Shown here in pieces: positions 8,321 through 21,248 of a stretch of DNA of 64,000 bases. How positions within the stretch are numbered: the first letter of the stretch is position 1; the number at the start of each line of letters is the position of its first letter. A program made the position numbers and the translations under genes. The stretch is taken from the NCBI GenBank assembly GCA_963703855.1, contig CAVPFW010000001.1:1-64000 (forward strand), written 5' to 3'. Under the pieces are notes generated by a model. That model searched no databases, had not been told where the DNA came from, and saw only the letters and a list, made by a program, of their open reading frames with translations. This DNA comes from AP-15 sp963703855. GTDB taxonomy: Bacteria > Pseudomonadota > Alphaproteobacteria > ATCC43930 > CGMCC-115725.

Positions 8321-9865
8321 ATGAACGGCGCGGAAAGCCTGGTGCGCACCTTGGTCGGCGGCGGGGTCGATGTGTGCTTTGCCAACCCCGGCACCTCGGA
8401 GATGCATTTTGTCGCGGCACTCGACCGGGTCGAGGGCATGCGCTGCGTGCTCGGATTGTTCGAGGGCGTCGTCACCGGGGCTGCCGACGGCTATGCCCGG
8501 ATGAGCGAAAAGCCGGCGGCGACTTTGCTGCATCTCGGCCCCGGCATGGCCAACGGGCTCGCCAACATCCATAACGCCAACAAGGCGTCGACCCCGATGG
8601 TCAACATCGTCGGCGACCATGCGACCTATCACCGCCGCTACGACGCGCCGTTGACGACCGATATCGAGAGTGCCGCCAAGCCGTTCTCGCGCTGGGTCAA
8701 GACCTCGCCCGATGCGCGCTCGGTCGCGGCCGACGGCGCCGCGGCGATCGCCGCGGCGCGGATGCCGCCGGGCCAGATCGCGACCCTGATCCTGCCGGCC
8801 GACACCGCCTGGAACGAGGGCTCCGGCCCGGCGGAGGTGCCGCCGCCGACCGCACCGAAGCCGGTATCGGCAGAGGCGGTGGCCGAGGCGGCGCGCGCGC
8901 TGCGCTCGGGCGAGCCATGCCTGATCCTGGTAACCGGCCGCGCCTTGCGCCAGGAAGGGCTGGACCTCGCCGGCCGCATCGCCGCCAAGACCGGCGCCAG
9001 GCTGATCGCGCAGGGCTCGAATGCGCGCACCCAGCGCGGGCGCGGGCGGGTCTTTGTCGAGCGGGTTCCTTATGTCGTCGATCAGGCGGTCAGGGTCCTG
9101 GCCGGGCTCAAGCACATCATCCTGGTCGGTGCGAAAATGCCGGTGGCGTTCTTCGCCTACCCCGACAAGCCGAGCCTGCTGTCGCCGCCCGATGCCCAGG
9201 GTCACGTCCTCGCGCGCCCCGACGAGGATCTGATCGGCGCGCTCGAAGCCTTGGCCGACGAAGTCGGCGCCCGCGCGACCCCGGCGCCGGTGGTCGACGA
9301 TCCGCCCCCGGTCAAGGCGACCGGAAAGATCACCCCGGAGGCGCTCGGCGCCTCGCTCGGCGCGCTCTTGCCCGAGAACGCGATCGTCGTCGATGAGGCG
9401 GTGACGACCGGGCGCGGCTTTTTCGCGCCCACCCGCTCGGCGTGCCCACATGATTGGCTGTCCAATATGGGCGGGTCGATCGGCATGGGCATGCCGGTCG
9501 CGACCGGGGCCGCGGTCGCCTGCCCCGACCGCAAGGTGATCACCCTCGAGGGCGACGGCAGTGCCATGTACACGTTGCAGTCATTGTGGACGCAGGCGCG
9601 CGAGGGGCTCGATGTCACCACCCTCCTGTTCTCCAACCGCAGCTACGCGATCCTCAAGGGCGAGCTGGCCAATGTCGGCGCCGGCAATCCCGGCAGGAAG
9701 GCGCTCGACATGCTCGACCTCGGCCATCCGGATCTCGATTTCGTCAGCCTGGCCAAAGGGATGGGCGTGCCCGGCGCACGGGTCGCGACGATGGAGGAGT
9801 TCAATCGCCGCTTGGCCGAGGGGATCGCCGCACCCGGCCCGTTTCTCGTCGAGGTGGCGCTCTGA
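8321..9865 (+). CDS. ThDP-dependent enzyme, acetolactate synthase/benzoylformate decarboxylase-like
   Basis: 514 aa with the usual three domains of the decarboxylase family. The N-terminal PYR domain has FANPGTSEMHF and the catalytic glutamate in LGLFEGVVTGAADGYARM. A central domain follows from about 190. The PP domain, from about 340, has the ThDP/Mg motif GDGSAMYTLQSLW followed by FSNRSYAIL. At 514 aa it is shorter than IlvB, and no ilvN-like small subunit is adjacent, so an anabolic acetolactate synthase role is unlikely. A 2-keto acid decarboxylase, or another lyase/ligase using a 2-keto acid, fits better. It follows the MFS pair on the same strand. A good Shine-Dalgarno is present, and a hairpin after the gene separates it from the glucan operon. 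Confidence 0.8.
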   Translation: MNGAESLVRTLVGGGVDVCFANPGTSEMHFVAALDRVEGMRCVLGLFEGVVTGAADGYARMSEKPAATLLHLGPGMANGLANIHNANKASTPMVNIVGDHATYHRRYDAPLTTDIESAAKPFSRWVKTSPDARSVAADGAAAIAAARMPPGQIATLILPADTAWNEGSGPAEVPPPTAPKPVSAEAVAEAARALRSGEPCLILVTGRALRQEGLDLAGRIAAKTGARLIAQGSNARTQRGRGRVFVERVPYVVDQAVRVLAGLKHIILVGAKMPVAFFAYPDKPSLLSPPDAQGHVLARPDEDLIGALEALADEVGARATPAPVVDDPPPVKATGKITPEALGASLGALLPENAIVVDEAVTTGRGFFAPTRSACPHDWLSNMGGSIGMGMPVATGAAVACPDRKVITLEGDGSAMYTLQSLWTQAREGLDVTTLLFSNRSYAILKGELANVGAGNPGRKALDMLDLGHPDLDFVSLAKGMGVPGARVATMEEFNRRLAEGIAAPGPFLVEVAL

Positions 9866-9882
9866 GGGAACCTTGGCGCGCC

Positions 9883-9911
9883 CTGCCGTGTTCGGCAGAC
9901 CAAATCTTTTA
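9883..9911 (+). terminator. Candidate intrinsic terminator
   Basis: CTGCCG - TGTT - CGGCAG hairpin (9883-9898) followed eight bases later by TCTTTT. It sits between the ThDP enzyme and the start of the glucan/trehalose operon. The short stem and imperfect T tract make it moderate. Confidence 0.45.
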
Positions 9912-9925
9912 ACGTATGGCAGCGG

Positions 9926-12900
9926 ATGATTGCGGCGTCGAGCTCGCACGAATTTGAGGCTGGCACGGTGCGCGAGGGCCTGCGCATCTACAATCTTTTT
10001 CCGCCATTGGCCGGCACCACCCGGCAATGGGCCGAGCACCTGCCGCGCATCGCGGCGATGGGGTTCAATGCCGTCTACGTCAATCCATTCCACTACCCGG
10101 GATTTTCCGGCAGCCTCTACGCGGTCAAGGACTATTACCGGCTGAACCCGCGCTTCCGCGGCGATCAAAGGGCCGACGACGATACCGTGCTGCGCGATTT
10201 CACCCAGGCGGCGCGTACGCATGGGCTGTGTGTGATCATGGATCTCGTCGTCAACCACACCGCGAAAGACAGCGAGCTGGTCGCCGACCATCCGGGCTGG
10301 TTCGCCCGCGACGCTCGGGGCGAGATCGCTTCTCCTTATGCGACAGATCCGGCCGATCCCACCCGCAAGACCGTATGGGGCGATCTCGCCGAGCTCGATT
10401 ACCGCGGGCCGAGGCGCCGCCAGATCCTCGCCTATTTCCAGGATCTCGTGCGCCATTACGTCGGCCTCGGCTTTGGCGGCTTTCGCTGCGACGCGGCTTA
10501 CAAGGTGCCGGCCGAGGTCTGGCGCGCTCTGACCGGTGCGGCGAAGGCGGCGGCGCCCGACACGGTGTTCTGCGCCGAGACCGTGGGCGCGCCGAAGGAG
10601 GATGTGCTGGCGCTGGCCGATGCCGGGTTCGATTATCTCTTCAACAGCGTCAAATGGTGGGATTTCGCCAGCCCGTGGCTGCTCGAGCAATACGAGGCCT
10701 TTCGCCATATCGCGCCGTCGATCGGGTTTCCCGAGAGCCACGACACCGAGCGGCTGGCGGCCGAGCTGCGCGCCGCCGGCATTCCCGAAAGTGAAATCGA
10801 GCCACGCTATCGCCAAGCTTATGCCTTCGCCGCGGCGTATTCGACCGGCGTACTGATGCCGATGGGGTTCGAATACGGCTGGGGGCAGCGGCTCGAGGTG
10901 GTGATGGGCGGTGACCAGGCGCCAGAGCCGAGGCGCTTTGACCTCAGCCAATACATCGCCGAGATCAATGCGATGAAAAAGGCGATCCCGGCCTTGAACG
11001 AGGAGGGTCCGCAGCGCCTCCTGCCCGGCGGCGACGACCGCCTCGTCGTGCTGGAGCGGCAGACCGAGAGCGGCGACGATCGCGCTCTGATCATCGTCAA
11101 CCGGGACCGGCGCCGATCGCGTGAGATCCCGGCCGACATGTTTACCGCCGACGTGCCGTCCAGGGGGTCCGAGACCCGGCCGCAGCTGCCCGCGGTTACG
11201 GTCGAGCCGCTCGGGCTGCGGGTGCTGCGCGCGACCCCGGCGACAGCCGAACACGCTGTCGCGATGCATCCTTTGTGGCGACCGGAGGCGCGCATCCAGA
11301 TCGAGGAGGTCTATCCCGAGCTCGACGGCGGCCGCTACCCAGTCAAGCGCATCGAGGGCGAGACCTGCGAGGTGTGGGCCGACCTGTTTCGCGATGGCCA
11401 CGACAGGCTGCGCGCCGTCGTCAAATACCGATGCGGGGCCGGGGCGTGGCGCGAGGCGCCGCTGAGCTTCTACGACAACGATCGCTGGGTCGCGCGCTTT
11501 CGCCTCGATCGGGTCGGGCTGTGGCGATACACGATCGAAGCCTGGACCGACCGCTTCGAAAGCTGGCGCGAGGAGATCGAGAAGAAACGCGAAGCCGGGC
11601 AGGACATCGCGGTCGAGCTCGAAGAAGGCCGGGCGATCGTCGACGCGGCGCTCGCGGAGGGCCGGCCCGATGACGCCGCCGCGCTCCGGCAAGCGCTGCG
11701 CGATGTCGATCGCGGCGACATCGCGCGCCGAACCAGGCTGGCTGCTTTCATCGGAGCTGCGCGAGGCGATGGCGAGCGCCGCGCCGCGCGAGGGCGTCGT
11801 GCGCTACGGGCGCGAGCTCGAGATCGTCGTCGACCGCAAGGCCGCGCGTTTTGCGGCGTGGTACGAGATGTTCCCGCGCAGCCAGGGGCATGAGCCGGGC
11901 GAGAGTGCGACTTTCGACGACTGCATCGCGCGCCTGCCGGAGATCGCGGCCCTCGGGTTCGACGTCATCTATCTGGTGCCGATCCATCCGATCGGCCGGG
12001 TCAACCGCAAAGGCAAGGACAACAGCACCCGGGCATTGCCGGGCGATCCGGGCAGCCCCTATGCGATCGGCTCGGAGGAGGGCGGGCATCGCGCGGTCGA
12101 CCCCGAGCTCGGCAGCCTCGCCGACTTCCGCCGCTTTGTGCAGGCCGCCGCGGGGCACGGGATCGAGGTGGCGCTCGACTTTGCCATCCAATGCGCTCCC
12201 GACCATCCCTGGGTGCGCGAGCATCCGCAATGGTTCCGCTTTCGCCCCGACGGCACGATCAAATATGCCGAGAACCCGCCCAAGAAATACGAGGACATCG
12301 TCAACGTCGATTTCGACAACCCGGACCGCGAAGGCTTGTGGACCGAATTGCGCGACATCGTGCTGTTCTGGGTCGGCGAAGGCGTGCGCATTTTTCGCGT
12401 CGACAACCCGCACACCAAGCCATTGCCGTTCTGGGAGTGGATGATCCGCGAGGTCAAGGCGCGCTGCCCCGAGACGATCTTTCTGGCCGAGGCCTTCACC
12501 CGGCCCAAGATGATGCGCGCCCTGGCCAAGGCCGGGTTCAGCCAGTCCTATACCTATTTCACCTGGCGCAACGCCAAAGCCGAGCTGATCGACTACCTGA
12601 CGGAGCTGACGCACTACCCGGCAAGCGAATATTTTCGACCGAATTTTTTCACCAACACACCCGACATCCTGCCGGTGTTTCTGCAGGAGGGCGGCCGCCC
12701 GGCCTTTCGCATCCGCCTGGTGCTGGCGGCGACCTTGTCCCCGGCCTATGGGATCTACAACGGCTTCGAATTGTGCGAGAACACACCGATCCCCGGCCGC
12801 GAGGAATACCTGAATTCCGAGAAATACGAATACAAGGTGTGGGACTGGGATCGGCCCGGCAACATCAAGGAAGATATCCGGGTGCTCAACCGTTTCCGCC

Positions 12901-13223
12901 GCGACAACCCCGCCATGCAGGAGCTCCTGAACCTGCGCTTTCTGAGCTGCGACCAAGCGGACATGCTCGCCTACGCGAAAATCTCTGCCGACCGGGCCAA
13001 CGCGGTTATCGTCGTCGTCAACCTCGACCCGCACGCCGTCCACGAAGGCGAGGTCGAGCTGCCGCTGGCCGAGCTCGGGCTGACGGCAGATTCAGAATTC
13101 GCGCTTGAAGAAGCGTTTACCCGATCCATGTTTAGCTGCCGCGGCGCGCGCCAGGGGTTTCGCCTCGATCCCGAAACCAACCCCGCGCTGATCTTTCGCC
13201 TGCTTCACGCCGAGCCCCGATGA
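9926..13223 (+). CDS. glgE: GH13 alpha-amylase domain fused to GlgE maltosyltransferase; one frameshift
   Basis: Reads as one protein of about 1098 aa with a single frame change near 11749. Residues 1 to about 430 are a GH13 domain with its own catalytic set (GFRCDAAYK, FCAETVG, FPESHDTERL). From MHPLWRPEARIQIEEVYPEL at about residue 446 the rest is GlgE: an N-terminal accessory domain (GRYPVKRIEGETCEVWADLF), then a GH13_3 barrel with IFRVDNPHTK (nucleophile Asp), FLAEAFTRP and FFTNTPDILP. GlgE transfers maltosyl units from maltose-1-phosphate to the non-reducing ends of alpha-1,4-glucan. Removing one T from the TTT at 11749 joins ARRTRLAA to SSELREAM and makes the length a multiple of three. 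If the break is real, only the GH13 half would be made whole, because the GlgE half has no clear ribosome site. The next gene overlaps its stop as ATGA. Confidence 0.85.
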
Positions 13224-16200
13224 GCCCACCCGACGACGCATCCTCGCCGCTGCCGCAAAGCGGCGTGCTGAGCCGCCCCGCGATCTCGGACCCGCTGTGG
13301 TACAAGGACGCGATCATCTATCAGCTGCACGTCAAGGCCTTTTTCGACGCCGATGACGACGGCATCGGCGATTTCCAGGGGCTGTGCCGCAAGCTCGATT
13401 ATCTGCAGGACCTCGGCGTCACCGCGTTGTGGCTGCTGCCGTTCTACCCCTCGCCGCTGCGCGATGACGGCTACGACATTTCGGACTACAAGAACATCAA
13501 CCCGTCCTATGGGCGGATGCACGACTTCAAAATCTTTGTCCGCGAGGCGCACCGCCGCAATCTGCGGGTCATCACCGAGCTGGTCATCAACCACACTTCG
13601 GATCAGCACCCGTGGTTCCAGCGCGCGCGCCAGGCAAAGCCGCGCTCCCATCTGCGCGATTTTTATGTGTGGAGCGACACCGACCAGAAATTCCCCGAAA
13701 CCCGGATCATCTTCGTCGACACCGAAAAGTCGAACTGGGCCTGGGACCCGGTGGCCCAGGCCTATTACTGGCACCGGTTCTACTCGCACCAGCCCGATCT
13801 GAATTTCGACAATCCGCGGGTGTTCCGCGCCGTCGCCGACGTGATGCGGTTCTGGCTCGATCTCGGGGTCGACGGGATGCGGCTCGACGCGGTGCCCTAT
13901 CTGATCGAGCGCGAGAAGACGATCAACGAGAACCTGCCCGAGACCCACGAAATCCTGCGGCGGCTGCGCCACGAGCTCGACCATCATTATGGCGACCGCA
14001 TGCTGCTCGCCGAGGCCAATCAGTGGCCCGAGGACGTATTGCAGTATTTCGGCGCCGGCGACGAATGCCACATGGCGTTCCATTTCCCGCTGATGCCGCG
14101 CATCTACATGGCGGTCTCGACCGAGGATCGCCACCCGATCACCGACATCATGCGCCAGACCCCGGATATCCCGGAGGCGTGCCAGTGGGCGGTGTTTCTG
14201 CGCAATCACGACGAGTTGACCTTGGAAATGGTCACCGACCGCGAGCGCGACTATCTGTGGAACCACTATGCCGCCGATCGGCGCGCCCGGATCAATCTCG
14301 GGATCAGGCGGCGGCTGGCGCCGTTGATGGAGAATGACCGCCGCCGGATCGAGCTGCTGAACGCGCTGTTGATCTCGATGCCGGGCACGCCCGTGTTTTA
14401 TTACGGCGACGAGATCGGCATGGGCGACAACGTCTTCCTGCGCGATCGCGACGGCGTGCGCACGCCGATGCAATGGTCGTTCGACCGCAACGGCGGATTT
14501 TCCCGGGCCGATCCGGCCCGCCTCTATCTGCCGCCGGTCATGGACTCGGTCTACGGGTTCGAGGCGGTCAATGTCGAGGCGCAGAGCCGCTCGCCCTCGT
14601 CCCTGCTGAACTGGATGAAGCGGCTGATCGCGGCGCGCCGCTCGCGCCGCGCCTTCGGCCGCGGCACGTTGCGCTTTTTGTACCCGGCGAACCGCAAGGT
14701 GATCGCCTATCTGCGCGCCTATGGCGAGGAGGTCATCCTGTGCGTCGCCAATCTGTCGCGCTCGCCGCAGGCGGTCGAGCTTGACCTCGGCGAATTTCGC
14801 GGGCGCTACCCGGTCGAGCTGCTCGGGCGCAGCGTGTTTCCGACCATCGGCGACCTGCCGTATCTGTTGACCCTGCAAGGGCACAGCTTCTTCTGGTTCG
14901 AGCTGCTGCTGAGCGCACAGGAGGCGGCGAACATGCAGTCTTCACCGCCCGAGCTCGTTACCTTGGTGATGCCGCAGGGCTGGGCCGACTTGTTCCGCCC
15001 GCACAATCTGGTCCAGCTCGAAAATGAGGTGATCCCCGGTTTTCTGGCGCGCCAGCGGTGGTTTGCGGCCAAGGATCAGCGCATCCGCAAGGTGTCGGTC
15101 GAGGCTCGCGGCGAGATCGCCCGACCGGCGGAAGACGGAGCTGCGGCGGAGAGTTTTCTCGCCTCTGTGGTCGAGGTTGCGCTGGGCGAGGGCAACCGGC
15201 AGCATTATTTCCTGCCGTTCGCTCAGGTCTGGTCGCCGGCCGAGACCGATCTGCGCCAGGGACTCGTTCCGGTCACCTTGGCCGAGCTGCGCCAGTTCCG
15301 GCGCGAGGGCGCCCTGGTCGACGCGCTGTCGCAGGACGGTTTTTCGTTGGCGATGATGGATGCGATCGCGCGCGAGGCGAGGCTGCCGCTCGACCGCGGC
15401 GAGATCCGCGGCACCAAGACGCCGAGCTATGAACAGGCGGCCGCGCCGGAACGGCTGACGGTTCGCCGCGGCGGGGTCGAGCAGTCGAACAGCTCGGTGT
15501 TCTTCGACGAATACGGGATGCTGAAGATCTATCGGCGGCTGGAACCCGGGCCGCACCCGGAAATCGAGATGTCGCGGTTTCTGGTCGAGCGCGCCGGCTT
15601 CGCCAACACGCCGCCGCCGCTCGCCACGATCGAGCTGGCGCTCGATGGCGAGACCGGCCCGCAGACGATGGCGCTCGGCGTGCTGTTCGGCTTTGTCCGC
15701 AATCAGGGAGACGGCTGGACGCAAGCGCTGAACTACCTGACCCGATATCTCGACGACGCGCTGGTCTCGACCGGCGAGCGGTCGTCCGAGCTGCCCGATC
15801 CCGACCTGTTCTTTCTGGCCCTGGCGCGCCAAATCGGGATCCGCACCGCCGAGATGCACCGCGCCCTGGCCGAGCATGGCGGTGACGATCCCGACTTCGC
15901 GGCCGAGCCGATCACCCGCGACGACATCGCCGAGTGGCGCCTGGCGCTTGAGGGCGAAGCCGCGGCGATGCTGGCGAGGCTGGAGCGCGAGCATCGGCAC
16001 CTGCCGGACCTGGCGCGCGAGCGGGCCGGGCGTCTGCTGGCGCTGCGCGATCCGCTCTTGAGCTATATCCGGACCCTGCTCCCCGATGAGGTCGCGGCAC
16101 AGAAGACCCGCTTTCACGGCGATTATCATCTTGGCCAAGTCATCGTCGTGCAGAACGATTTCTTTATCGTCGATTTCGAGGGCGAGCCGTCGCGGCCGCT

Positions 16201-16588
16201 CGCGGGGCGCCGGGCCAAGAGCTCGCCCTTGCGCGATGTGGCCGGGATGATCCGCTCGTTCGACTACGCCGCCGCCGCTGCGGTGCGGCATCTGGCCGAA
16301 ACCCGTCCTGCGGCGGCGCCCCGGATGATGCAGCTGGCCGAGGCTTGGCGCCAGCGTGCGGTCGACGGGTTTCGCGCCGCCTATCGCAAGACGATGCGCG
16401 GTTGCGCCGCCTATCCGGCGAGCAAAAAGCAGGCGCGCCAGATGACGGCGTTCTTCATCCTGGAAAAGGCCGTCTACGAGGTGTCTTACGAGCTCGCCAA
16501 CCGACCCTCCTGGGTCGATATCCCGCTCGAAGGCGTCATCGGCATCTTGAGCAGGACAAAGGCGGGGGCCGGTGGCGAAGCGCACTGA
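13220..16588 (+). CDS. treS: Trehalose synthase - maltokinase fusion (TreS-Mak)
   Basis: 1122 aa. Residues from about 20 to 560 are GH13 trehalose synthase, with WYKDAIIYQLHVKAFFDADD, VDGMRLDAVPYL (nucleophile Asp), LLAEANQWPED and LRNHDELTLEM, and GDNVFLRDRDGVRTPMQW typical of TreS. Residues from about 590 are a maltokinase of the Pep2/Mak type with a kinase-like active site, RFHGDYHLGQVI and FFIVDFEGEPSRPL. TreS interconverts trehalose and maltose; maltokinase makes maltose-1-phosphate from maltose and ATP, the donor for GlgE just upstream. The fusion channels both steps in one cytoplasmic protein. The start overlaps the glgE stop as ATGA, and the end overlaps glgB by 17 bases, so translation is probably coupled. 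Confidence 0.93.
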   Translation: MSPPDDASSPLPQSGVLSRPAISDPLWYKDAIIYQLHVKAFFDADDDGIGDFQGLCRKLDYLQDLGVTALWLLPFYPSPLRDDGYDISDYKNINPSYGRMHDFKIFVREAHRRNLRVITELVINHTSDQHPWFQRARQAKPRSHLRDFYVWSDTDQKFPETRIIFVDTEKSNWAWDPVAQAYYWHRFYSHQPDLNFDNPRVFRAVADVMRFWLDLGVDGMRLDAVPYLIEREKTINENLPETHEILRRLRHELDHHYGDRMLLAEANQWPEDVLQYFGAGDECHMAFHFPLMPRIYMAVSTEDRHPITDIMRQTPDIPEACQWAVFLRNHDELTLEMVTDRERDYLWNHYAADRRARINLGIRRRLAPLMENDRRRIELLNALLISMPGTPVFYYGDEIGMGDNVFLRDRDGVRTPMQWSFDRNGGFSRADPARLYLPPVMDSVYGFEAVNVEAQSRSPSSLLNWMKRLIAARRSRRAFGRGTLRFLYPANRKVIAYLRAYGEEVILCVANLSRSPQAVELDLGEFRGRYPVELLGRSVFPTIGDLPYLLTLQGHSFFWFELLLSAQEAANMQSSPPELVTLVMPQGWADLFRPHNLVQLENEVIPGFLARQRWFAAKDQRIRKVSVEARGEIARPAEDGAAAESFLASVVEVALGEGNRQHYFLPFAQVWSPAETDLRQGLVPVTLAELRQFRREGALVDALSQDGFSLAMMDAIAREARLPLDRGEIRGTKTPSYEQAAAPERLTVRRGGVEQSNSSVFFDEYGMLKIYRRLEPGPHPEIEMSRFLVERAGFANTPPPLATIELALDGETGPQTMALGVLFGFVRNQGDGWTQALNYLTRYLDDALVSTGERSSELPDPDLFFLALARQIGIRTAEMHRALAEHGGDDPDFAAEPITRDDIAEWRLALEGEAAAMLARLEREHRHLPDLARERAGRLLALRDPLLSYIRTLLPDEVAAQKTRFHGDYHLGQVIVVQNDFFIVDFEGEPSRPLAGRRAKSSPLRDVAGMIRSFDYAAAAAVRHLAETRPAAAPRMMQLAEAWRQRAVDGFRAAYRKTMRGCAAYPASKKQARQMTAFFILEKAVYEVSYELANRPSWVDIPLEGVIGILSRTKAGAGGEAH

Positions 16589-18889
16589 TCCGGCGGTGAC
16601 GCGCACCGAGCCGCGGCCAGCTCAGCCGGCCCGTTCCGAGCCGCAGCGCCCCGAACCGCCGAGCCCCGAGCCGCAACGCCCGGGATCGCAACAGCCCGAG
16701 CCGCGGCGCCCGGACCGCGAGGTGCAAGCCATTGTCGAGGCGCGCCACGGCGATCCGTTCGCTTACCTCGGCATGCACAAGATCCCCGCCGGGGTCGTCG
16801 TACGGGCGATATTGCCGGCCGCGGAGAAGATGGCGGTCATCGACAGCCTCACCGGCGAAATCGCGGCCGACGGCGTTCGGGTTCATCCGGACGGCTTGTT
16901 TATTGCGGAAATCCCGGGCCGGCAGGAGCCGTTTCGTTATCGGCTGCGTATATCGAGCGGCATGGTCAGCCGGGAATTCGACGACATTTACCGCTTCCCT
17001 CCAGTGTTGGGCGAGCTCGACGTTTACCTGCTTGCCGAAGGCAATCATCTCGCGAGCTATCAAAAGCTCGGCGCTCACCCGATAGTCCATGAAGGCGTGG
17101 AGGGCATCGCTTTTGCCGTGTGGGCGCCCAATGCGGGATCGCTCAGCGTCGTCGGTGATTTCAACGCCTGGGACGGAAGACGGATGCCGTTGCGGCGCCG
17201 CGCCCCCAGCGGGTTCTGGGAGCTTTTCGTGCCCGGGCTGCGGCCGGGCCACCTCTACAAATATCAAATACACGGGCCGGACGGGCAGCTCTTGCCGCTG
17301 AAGGCCGATCCGCAGGCCGAACGCACCGAAAAACCGCCGGGCACGGCATCGATCGTCGCCGATCCGTCGCGCCACGTCTGGCAGGACGGCGTTTGGATGG
17401 CCGAGCGCTGGCGCCGCAACGACCGCGAGGCCCCGATCTCGATCTACGAGGTCCATCTCGGCTCCTGGCGCCGCAACCTCGCCGAGAATGGCCGCTACCT
17501 GACTTATCGCGAGCTTGCCGCACAGCTCGTCGGCCATGTCGTCGAGATGGGTTTCACCCATATCGAGATCATGCCGATCATGGAGTATCCGTTCGACGGC
17601 TCGTGGGGCTATCAGCCGGTCTCGTTGTTCGCGCCGACCAGCCGGTATGGCACGCCCGACGATTTCCGCGCCTTTGTCGAGGCCTGCCACGGAGCCGGGC
17701 TGGGCCTACTGCTCGATTGGGTCCCCGGTCATTTCCCGAACGACCCGCACGGCCTCGGCCGCTTCGACGGGACGGCGCTCTACGAGCACGCCGATCCACG
17801 TCAGGGCTTTCACCGCGACTGGAACACCCTGATCTATAATTACGGCCGCCGCGAGGTCGCGAACTTTTTGCTGTCGAGCGCGCTTTACTGGCTGCGCGAA
17901 TTTCACATCGACGGCATCCGCGTCGATGCGGTCGCCTCGATGCTCTATCTCGATTACAGCCGCCCGCAAGGCGAATGGATCCCGAACGCTTTCGGCGGGC
18001 GGGAAAACCTCGAGGCGATCGCCTTTCTGCGGCGGTTCAACGAGCTCGTCTTCGGCGAATCGAGCGGCGCCACCTCGGTAGCGGAGGAGTCGACCGCCTG
18101 GCCGATGGTGTCGCGCCCGACCTATGTCGGCGGGCTCGGCTTCGGCTACAAATGGAACTTGGGCTGGATGCACGACACGCTGCACTACATGGCGACCGAC
18201 CCGATCTATCGGAAATACAGCCACAACGACCTCAGCTTCGGCTTGCTTTACGCCTATCACGAAAACTTCATCCTGCCGCTCAGCCACGACGAGGTCGTGC
18301 ACGCGAAGGGGTCGCTGATCGGCAAGATGGCCGGCGACCAATGGCAGCGCTTCGCCAATCTGCGCGCCTATTACGCCTTTATGTGGGCCCATCCCGGCAA
18401 GAAGCTGCTGTTCATGGGCGACGAGTTCGCCCAGGAGCGCGAGTGGAACCACGACATCGGGCTCGACTGGCAGCTCCTCGACGATCCGCTGCACGAGGGG
18501 GTGCGGCGGACGGTGCGCGATTTGAACCATCTCTACCGCGACACGCCGGCATTGCACCGGCTCGACTGCGACCCCGACGGCTTCGCGTGGATCGATGTCG
18601 CGAATGCGGCGGAAAGCGTCGTGTCGTTTCTGCGTCGCGGTCGCGGCCCGCACGAGCTCGCGATGTCGTCTGCAACTTTACCCCGGTCCGCGCGAGGATT
18701 ATTGGATCGGCGTTCCCGCGGCCCGGCCGGTATCGCGAGCGCATCAACACCGACGCTCTCGACTATGGCGGCAGTGGCGTCGGCAATGCCGGCGAGGTTC
18801 ATTCCGCGCCGCGGCCGATGCACGGCCATCAGCACGCCCTTCGCCTGCGGCTGCCGCCGCTCGGCGCTCTGATCTTCACCGCGGACTAG
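16572..18889 (+). CDS. glgB: 1,4-alpha-glucan branching enzyme; three frame changes near the C-terminus
   Basis: Starts at GTG 16572 inside the end of treS. A Pro/Glu-rich linker with repeated EPQRPE-type units (about residues 10-50) precedes the CBM48 domains (VEARHGDPFAYLGMH, then VWAPNAGSLSVVGDFNAWDG) and the GH13 barrel with DGIRVDAVASMLYLDY, VAEESTAWPMV and LPLSHDEVVH. It forms alpha-1,6 branches. After SVVSFLRRGRGPHELA the frame changes three times within 60 bases, near 18662, 18688 and 18716; correcting a G run and two C runs gives DVVCNFTPV, PREDYWIGV and PRPGRYRERIN, then the expected end to TAG 18889, for about 772 aa. Read as written, the last 70 or so residues are foreign (stop at 18872). 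The core enzyme is intact either way. Confidence 0.9.
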
Positions 18890-18980
18890 CAGCGAAGTTC
18901 GTGCCCGATGCAGGCGATTTTGCCGCCGAGCGCCGCGTCCCGCCGATGCGCTCCGCGTGCTCCGGCGCGTTGAGCGGGCG

Positions 18981-21231
<2,251 letters not shown>

Positions 21232-21248
<17 letters not shown>

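Noticed and set aside
8321..9865. Calling the ThDP enzyme IlvB
   Set aside because: No ilvN or ilvC beside it and shorter than IlvB; only the family can be supported.
11735..11765. Programmed ribosomal frameshift in glgE
   Set aside because: No slippery heptamer, stimulatory hairpin or upstream Shine-Dalgarno seen; a one-base indel is simpler.
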